Source: Hepsetus odoe
Taxonomy: Eukaryota; Chordata; Actinopteri; Characiformes; Hepsetidae
Direction of reading: 5' to 3'
Assembly: GCA_017165825.1 (NCBI GenBank)
Contig: CM029369.1
Location: 15,002,955 to 15,066,954, forward strand
Length of the DNA stretch: 64,000 bases
Part shown: positions 62,501-64,000 of the stretch, one piece after another
Layout: every line of letters begins with the position of its first letter
How positions within the stretch are numbered: position 1 is the first letter of the stretch
Notes under the pieces: model-generated
The model's database searches: none
Told to the model about the DNA's origin: nothing
Seen by the model: only the letters and a program-made list of their open reading frames with translations
Made by a program: the position numbers and the translations under genes

Positions 62501-62954
62501 TAGCATGTTTGTTTCTATATTTATTGCCTGGGTGGGCACTGGCCTGTCAGTGAGTGGTTTTCTCTGAGATGAAAGTTTCTCTTCTTAAAGAGAGAACTAA
62601 CTGCAGTAGTGAGTCAGAGATCAAAGACCAAATTTCCATTCATATGCAGGTGAGTATGTGCTCAGCATGACATGACCAAGTCTCTTACATTATGTCCTTT
62701 TTTTTTTTCATATTTCAGTGCTTTGAGTGTAAATCTGATCTTGGAGGTTCGGAAGCAGGAGCTGAAGTCAGAATACGAAACAGACAGCTCTACTGTAACT
62801 CCTGCTATATGCGAGCGAAAGGTAAGCCATGGTTTAGTGTAAAGTAGGAACAGTGATTCATAATCGAATTTAAAAAGTGACATTGAAAAAGGGTATTTTG
62901 ACCTATAAGTAATATGGTCTCCTCTTCCCAGCTGGGCAGCCCACTTCCATGTGA
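22757..62954 (+). CDS. lmo7: LIM domain only 7 (CH-PDZ-LIM scaffold), apparent lesions in 5' part
   Basis: LMO7 is an actin- and junction-associated scaffold (afadin/alpha-actinin complex, emerin partner). Inferred coding exons: 22757-22822, 28701-28771, 30121-30190, 34620-34726, 41471-41501, 41875-41988, 42868-43065, 43904-44129, 44588-44884, 45217-45498, 46149-46304, 47215-47976, 49656-49770, 50609-50751, 51184-51871, 52313-52564, 52724-52838, 53644-53805, 56087-56262, 56380-56443, 56780-56836, 58073-58098, 58335-58442, 59008-59100, 59222-59718, 60115-60168, 60312-60367, 60554-60712, 60967-61141, 61323-61583, 61927-62035, 62719-62821, 62932-62954. The sum is 5816 nt, one short of a multiple of three; the deficit is in exon 7. 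Order of domains: CH, DUF4757-type region, PDZ, coiled coil, LIM. The PDZ domain separates it from the paralogue LIMCH1. It follows uchl3, as in human. Confidence 0.93.
24575..25250 (-). mobile_element. Non-LTR retrotransposon fragment, copy 3
   Basis: On the minus strand, a GTAQVGRFGGKVREERLYWF block, then RRMLWMELPGKKKRKRPKR, then a frameshift into the EENAEDRKIWRRLICCGDP end. Further upstream are remnants of the DRVPREELWFG-type region. Same family as copies 1 and 2. In lmo7 intron 1. Confidence 0.82.
26734..27038. mobile_element. hAT-type MITE with 8-bp target duplication
   Basis: Terminal inverted repeats CAGGGGTCACCAAC and GTTGGTGACTCCTG (one mismatch) bound a 305-bp element with no coding capacity. 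The flanks are both ATTTAAAG (26726-26733 and 27039-27046), an exact 8-bp duplication as expected for hAT transposition. The interior has GTAGCTCTCAGTTTCAAAAAG next to the right end. Confidence 0.9.
28772..30120 (+). other. lmo7 intron 2
   Basis: AT-rich intron with no open frame or repeat recognised. Confidence 0.4.
30191..34619 (+). other. lmo7 intron 3
   Basis: Contains a Tc1-like relic at 32150-32860 and otherwise unremarkable AT-rich sequence. It begins with GTAAGTTCCT but ends TACTGGCCG rather than in AG. Confidence 0.55.
32150..32860 (+). mobile_element. Degenerate Tc1-like transposon
   Basis: GATCTGAGCAGCTTTGACAAG, AAACGACAGGTCTTAGGAAG, TGGTCCAAGGAAGGACAACC and CCCCACAGAAGAGCCATTAT are recognisable pieces of the sense strand of a fish Tc1-like transposase (N-terminal DNA-binding part). 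The end GCACACCCTCAGATG to CAATATTAGGCAGGTGGTTTTAAT matches the opposite end. The middle is deleted. Same family as the relic at 3985-4957. Confidence 0.75.
34620..34726 (+). CDS. lmo7: lmo7 exon 4, CH domain, without a canonical acceptor
   Basis: 107 nt encoding DNVNIFLKACAKLGLKKAQL and the following FHPGDLQDLSTRVAF. It keeps frame with exon 3 (phase 0) and exon 5 (phase 2), and the donor CAG/GTAAGT is perfect. Immediately upstream is TCTACTGGCCG, with no AG. The nearest usable in-frame AG is inside the exon (TTCTTAAAG, ending 34643), which would drop eight residues. Confidence 0.8.
35475..35529. repeat. (TG)n followed by (CG)n
   Basis: About 22 TG units run directly into GCGCGCGCGCGC. Alternating purine-pyrimidine over 55 bp. 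Confidence 0.97.
40436..40692 (+). mobile_element. tRNA-derived SINE copy 5, best preserved
   Basis: The head GGGGCAGTGGTGCCC leads into a near-consensus A box (TAGTGGTTAGGG, 40451-40462) and a consensus B box (GGTTCGATTCC, 40488-40498), 26 bp apart. The body TACCCTTGAGCAAGGTACC, CCCCCTGCTGCATGTG and the tail TTTCATAATGACAAGGATAG match the other copies. In lmo7 intron 4. Confidence 0.85.
42739..42819. repeat. (CA)n-(CT)n compound microsatellite
   Basis: CACA and CTCT runs just upstream of lmo7 exon 7, close to its polypyrimidine tract. Confidence 0.95.
42868..43065 (+). CDS. lmo7: lmo7 exon 7, with an apparent one-base frame break
   Basis: TTACAG precedes and GGTAAGTTC follows a 198-nt exon. 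Read from exon 6 it gives ALEDCTSPQSSVVERDFGDS and then meets TAG at 42991. The conserved second half, HRREDSLDSLDSLGSR, is in another frame (shift of -1 or +2) that begins around the GA run at 42935-42950. The human exon has the matching parts in a single frame (ALEDSS... and HKREDSFESLDSLGSR). A length of 199 (one more base) would restore frame with both neighbours. Confidence 0.75.
43904..44129 (+). CDS. lmo7: lmo7 exon 8, conserved SYRR/APLRKK region
   Basis: Encodes LGFKMSENKDSLSYRRSLVI, then QFLPTKDKQSGYVPAPLRKK, RRSWASPMFTEEDGTF. These match conserved blocks of human LMO7. The acceptor is GAGGTAG ending at 43903: three other AGs just upstream would each bring a stop codon in the required phase, so this is the only open choice. 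An ATG at 43918 could start a CH-less form. Confidence 0.85.
44588..47976 (+). CDS. lmo7: lmo7 exons 9-12: LIMCH1-like phase 2-2 cassettes
   Basis: Exons 44588-44884, 45217-45498, 46149-46304 and 47215-47976 each begin with the third base of a codon and end with two bases of the next, so each can be skipped or kept alone. They encode ESSDSDIDRPDPDLVLDDLA; ADPVQDDLYARKV and FLPKFWTPEEDAHVQKIRLG; a Ser-rich linker (DINPWL); and repeats of the type LENDDMFTRR, IERDDILYRR and LKADDMLVRK, ending SEEDLQKWQAIREASRLRYK. These are like the corresponding parts of LIMCH1 and long LMO7 forms. Skipping all four joins exon 8 to SKSMTDIP in frame, as in a shorter human form. Confidence 0.85.
45086..45126. 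repeat. (TTTGG)n pentanucleotide repeat
   Basis: Eight TTTGG units in lmo7 intron 9, about 90 bp upstream of exon 10. Confidence 0.95.
46611..46735. repeat. Interspersed fish repeat fragment
   Basis: CCTGTGATGGACTTTCAACG, GTCCAGGGTGTTTCCTC, GGAATAGGCTCCAGCAACAC and TTGTTCAGGATAAGACAG match the 3' tail of a widespread fish repeat. In lmo7 intron 11. Confidence 0.65.
48179..48184 (+). terminator. Candidate intronic polyadenylation signal of lmo7
   Basis: AATAAA 190 nt after the read-through stop of exon 12. It could end a short, PDZ- and LIM-less transcript. Confidence 0.4.
49626..49649. repeat. (GT)n microsatellite beside exon 13 acceptor
   Basis: About 12 GT units followed within 5 bp by GACAG, the acceptor of exon 13. 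Confidence 0.95.
49656..50751 (+). CDS. lmo7: lmo7 exons 13-14: conserved coiled-coil segment
   Basis: Exons 49656-49770 and 50609-50751 encode SKSMTDIPVEQAVTRQNQTE, QVKENEDRWQD, then DLTKWKNKRKSVNSDIMKKK and KPKTFKEMAEER. These are colinear with a conserved charged segment of human LMO7 (SKSMSDV... KWQDDLAKWKDRRKS... SKTFKEM). Both splice junctions are canonical. Confidence 0.9.
50446..50534. repeat. (TC)n microsatellite
   Basis: Mixed CCCCTTCTCTTTCTC run resolving into about 35 TC units, 75 bp upstream of exon 14. Confidence 0.95.
51184..52564 (+). CDS. lmo7: lmo7 exons 15-16: Ser-rich disordered region
   Basis: Exon 15 (51184-51871) and exon 16 (52313-52564). Mostly Ser/Thr/Pro-rich and divergent, but the end of exon 15, VSASLPRTYQRSDSARLTSV then VTPRPFGTQTNRISSLPRAY, is nearly identical to the human protein. 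Exon 16 begins LDDSYKRFNGE and carries an acidic run (EDEDKEEEEDQ). Confidence 0.9.
52724..53805 (+). CDS. lmo7: lmo7 exons 17-18: PDZ domain
   Basis: Exons 52724-52838 and 53644-53805. MRISLNQKPNSSRDFGFQSA contains the carboxylate-binding loop (DFGF) and first strands; the second exon gives SPAEMCHLQVGDEILAINGH and LQQGSLSMDIRRHGKN. It is colinear with the human LMO7 PDZ (RISINQTPGKSLDFGF... SPAEFSQLQVDDEIIAIN... VMDVRRYGK). The presence of a PDZ domain shows that this is LMO7 and not LIMCH1. Confidence 0.93.
52875..52913. repeat. (TC)n microsatellite
   Basis: TC run with one CA interruption, 36 bp after the exon 17 donor. Confidence 0.95.
53935..55560 (+). mobile_element. L2/Rex-like LINE, decayed and interrupted
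   Basis: The 5' part encodes an APE endonuclease fragment: IIMTGDFNLHVDNNLD, then FNFYQNISNPTHNRGHTKRL. After an inserted SINE (54505-54745) come reverse-transcriptase remnants: an LSSAFDTVDHDI sequence at about 54795-54830, NEEKTEF, LGVTFDSNLNFKSHIDHTQI and AKLIHAFLFYQLDHC, then NRALRSLTTALL. Stops and frameshifts throughout. In lmo7 intron 18. Confidence 0.8.
54505..54745 (+). mobile_element. tRNA-derived SINE copy 6, inside the LINE
   Basis: CCTAGTGGTTAGGGAGTTGG (A box region), GTGGATTTAAATCCCAGACC (damaged B box), TACCCTTGTGCAAGGTACTG, CTCCCTGCTGCACGTATG and GCTGTGCACTCACAATGAC follow the family order. It separates the endonuclease and reverse-transcriptase parts of the LINE, so it is the younger insertion. 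Confidence 0.8.
55561..56086 (+). other. Rest of lmo7 intron 18
   Basis: Sequence between the LINE and exon 19. It may include the LINE 3' UTR. Nothing else recognised. Confidence 0.35.
56087..58098 (+). CDS. lmo7: lmo7 exons 19-22: post-PDZ linker
   Basis: Exons 56087-56262, 56380-56443, 56780-56836 and 58073-58098 (26 nt). They encode WGRDLPSLPFKSHKTINLTS right after the PDZ (human WGKDQPSLPFIRHKTLNLTS), a short variable part, and ISLKNLKRRSEFFEQG (human SISLKNLKRRSQFFEQG). Donors and acceptors are canonical and phases agree. Confidence 0.9.
58335..59718 (+). CDS. lmo7: lmo7 exons 23-25: long charged coiled coil
   Basis: Exons 58335-58442, 59008-59100 and 59222-59718. NRWSWDPEEERRRQEKWQKE begins a nearly continuous Glu/Arg/Lys/Gln-rich helix of about 200 residues, with a Pro/Ser-rich break (RHSISPHSPQSPLSQATPP) at the start of exon 25. 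Human LMO7 has the same WVWDQEEERKRQERWQKEQ start. Exon 25 includes a 39-bp unit repeated four times. Confidence 0.9.
59468..59623 (+). repeat. 39-bp coding tandem repeat in lmo7 exon 25
   Basis: Four consecutive 39-bp units (59468, 59507, 59546, 59585), each encoding RRREEQKRLEEEQ or a close variant. The first three differ at one or two bases, the last at several. Confidence 0.93.
59805..59866. repeat. Two-copy 27-28 bp tandem duplication
   Basis: CACCTGCAGTTTAGAGGCAC followed by TCATATT is repeated directly as CACCTGCAGTATAGAGGCAC and TTATATT. In lmo7 intron 25. Confidence 0.85.
60115..61583 (+). CDS. lmo7: lmo7 exons 26-30: region before the LIM domain
   Basis: Exons 60115-60168, 60312-60367, 60554-60712, 60967-61141 and 61323-61583. 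RLKSKSTPELDEVEK matches human NKSRSTTELDDY. Exon 28 (phase 1-1, skippable) encodes RGLAGWLLEEELRRKKDP and ATSELERDRRSILNAMRYRN. Exon 29 has LSQAELERQQIIQEMKKKTP and WIRQQSTTSITNKEP, near identical to human. Exon 30 begins RGESLDNLDSTR and is Ser/Pro-rich. Confidence 0.9.
61646..61762. mobile_element. Short Tc1-type MITE with perfect 12-bp ends
   Basis: TTTATTAGGTAC (61647-61658) and GTACCTAATAAA (61748-61759) are perfect inverted repeats 113 bp apart from end to end. TTTATTAGGTACAC is the terminal repeat of a common fish Tc1-like family. No coding content. In lmo7 intron 30. Confidence 0.75.
61927..62954 (+). CDS. lmo7: lmo7 exons 31-33: C-terminal LIM domain
   Basis: Exons 61927-62035, 62719-62821 and 62932-62954. 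The LIM zinc ligands are all present: C-x2-C in KICSFCDMPLGKGAAMIIES, then H-x2-C-x2-C-x2-C in YHLSCFKCFEC, then C-x2-C in LYCNSCYMR. The end AGQPTSM matches the human SGRPTAM. The stop is TGA at 62952-62954. Confidence 0.95.
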
Positions 62955-64000
62955 CCTTGCTGGATTACAGCAGATTGAGGAAGAACCTTCTACATACAAG
63001 TAACCCCAAACATTACTAGCATTGGAATACGTTTGGTGAAAACTAGATTTCATCCGCCAGCCCACCAAGATTACACAATGTGCTTTTTTTTTGTTCTTCA
63101 TTTCACTTATGAGAGGGGGACTTTAGTAAACTTATGCATTTCCATAAAAGTATTAGAGATTAATTGTACAAAGTATGAGGGATATGCCTTTACCTGGAAT
63201 CTAGCCATGTACTGGAAAAACATTGCATGCTGTGTTACTCACAAATGAAAGATGGGGATGATTCTTAGCTGGCTGAACAGATGTCAATTAAGTCTTTTTT
63301 TTATAGATGAGTGGTAGAATCTACTGTTTTTATCACTGCTTGATAAGGCTTTTTTATGAGTCTTTTATGTTATAGTGTGTTATCAAAGATATCCTCTCAT
63401 TCTGTTTCTATTTGTGCCTTCATTTTAATGATGGGGAAGATAATTTAGAATACATGAAGAAAATATTCTATATAATAAGTGGCACGGTCTATAGGAGAAA
63501 ATTTAGTTTGCTGATGGCGTCCAGTTAATGCATTTAATCAAGATTTTACACAGCAAAACAACCTCATACTGTATATACAGGAGAAAGAAACTGCATTCAT
63601 TAATATTTGTAAATAAAGTTACCAATGATGAATACCTGCCTGGATTTTTTTTACTTGCATTTTGATTCAATACTGATATAGACCTATGCGGAGTTTACTT
63701 CTGCCTTAATGAAGCAATTTTTTAACTTGTTTAGTTTCTAGGACTGAATTTTAATAAACTCATGATCCAGCCTGCAAGTTTTAAAGGAAATGCAACCTAT
63801 TTATCAGAACTATAGGCATGTACGGGATATTCACAATAAAATACTCTAATAATAATCTAAAACTCTAATAATAATCTAAATAAACTACATTTATGCTGTC
63901 AGTGCCATGTATAACACATATGTAAGGCAGTAACATTTCTACATTCCAGAACTATTAAGCTAGTAAATACAATTTTGGAAAATAATTTTGTAAATAACTG
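62955..64000 (+). other. lmo7 3' UTR and downstream DNA
   Basis: AT-rich with no open frame of note. AATAAA occurs at 63612-63617 and 63835-63840; the first, 660 nt after the stop, is the most likely 3' end. Confidence 0.55.
63612..63617 (+). terminator. Likely polyadenylation signal of lmo7
   Basis: AATAAA 658 nt after the stop codon. A second one lies at 63835-63840. Confidence 0.55.

Noticed and set aside
22757..62954. Identification of the long plus-strand gene as limch1
   Set aside because: Exons 9-12 are LIMCH1-like, but the PDZ domain, the FFEQG linker and the uchl3 neighbour all indicate LMO7.
1..64000. CRISPR array, operon, prophage or bacterial gene cluster
   Set aside because: The window is spliced eukaryotic DNA; the tandem repeats are simple-sequence or coding repeats without regular spacers.

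Overview
This window is ordinary vertebrate nuclear DNA, almost certainly from a ray-finned (teleost) fish. The evidence is a gamma-crystallin with the three-exon layout, long AT-rich introns, abundant dinucleotide microsatellites, Tc1-like and hAT-type DNA transposon relics, tRNA-derived SINEs and non-LTR retrotransposon fragments. All exons were assembled by eye from splice sites, reading-frame continuity and remembered family sequences; no alignment or search was run.

Five protein-coding genes can be supported. On the minus strand, from left to right: a complete gamma-crystallin (1197-2304, 3 exons, 175 aa); the homologue of human C2orf80 (3255-6390, 8 exons, 221 aa); and shugoshin 2, sgo2 (7147-11603, 7 coding exons, 864 aa). 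On the plus strand: uchl3, a ubiquitin C-terminal hydrolase (13054-20972, 9 exons, 230 aa); and lmo7, a CH-PDZ-LIM scaffold (22757-62954, about 33 coding exons, about 1.94 k residues in the longest form). The sgo2 and uchl3 genes are head to head, separated by about 1.4 kb that holds a GA microsatellite and a long AAC/AAT tract. The order joins families that in human lie in two blocks: 2q33-34 (crystallins, C2orf80, SGO2) and 13q22 (UCHL3, LMO7).

The remaining sequence is mostly intron. Repeats include six tRNA-headed SINE-like copies (one with good Pol III boxes), three pieces of one non-LTR retrotransposon family, an L2/Rex-like LINE with a SINE inserted in it, several Tc1-like fragments, one 305-bp hAT-type MITE with a perfect 8-bp target duplication, and a Tc1-type MITE with perfect 12-bp inverted ends.

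There is no sign of a novel multi-gene system. The most interesting signals are in gene structure. The lmo7 region encoding the calponin-homology (CH) part carries two apparent lesions, a 3' splice site without AG before exon 4 and a one-base frame break in a GA run of exon 7, while everything from exon 8 on is intact. Four consecutive lmo7 exons are all phase 2-2, so they can be skipped without a frame change, and the last has a read-through stop followed by a polyadenylation signal. In uchl3 there is a 12-nt microexon and a GC-AG intron. In sgo2 a recurring R-x-T motif looks like a series of Aurora-type sites.

The genes are not a functional unit. They act in the eye lens (crystallin), chromosome cohesion (sgo2), ubiquitin/NEDD8 processing (uchl3) and actin/junction scaffolding (lmo7).
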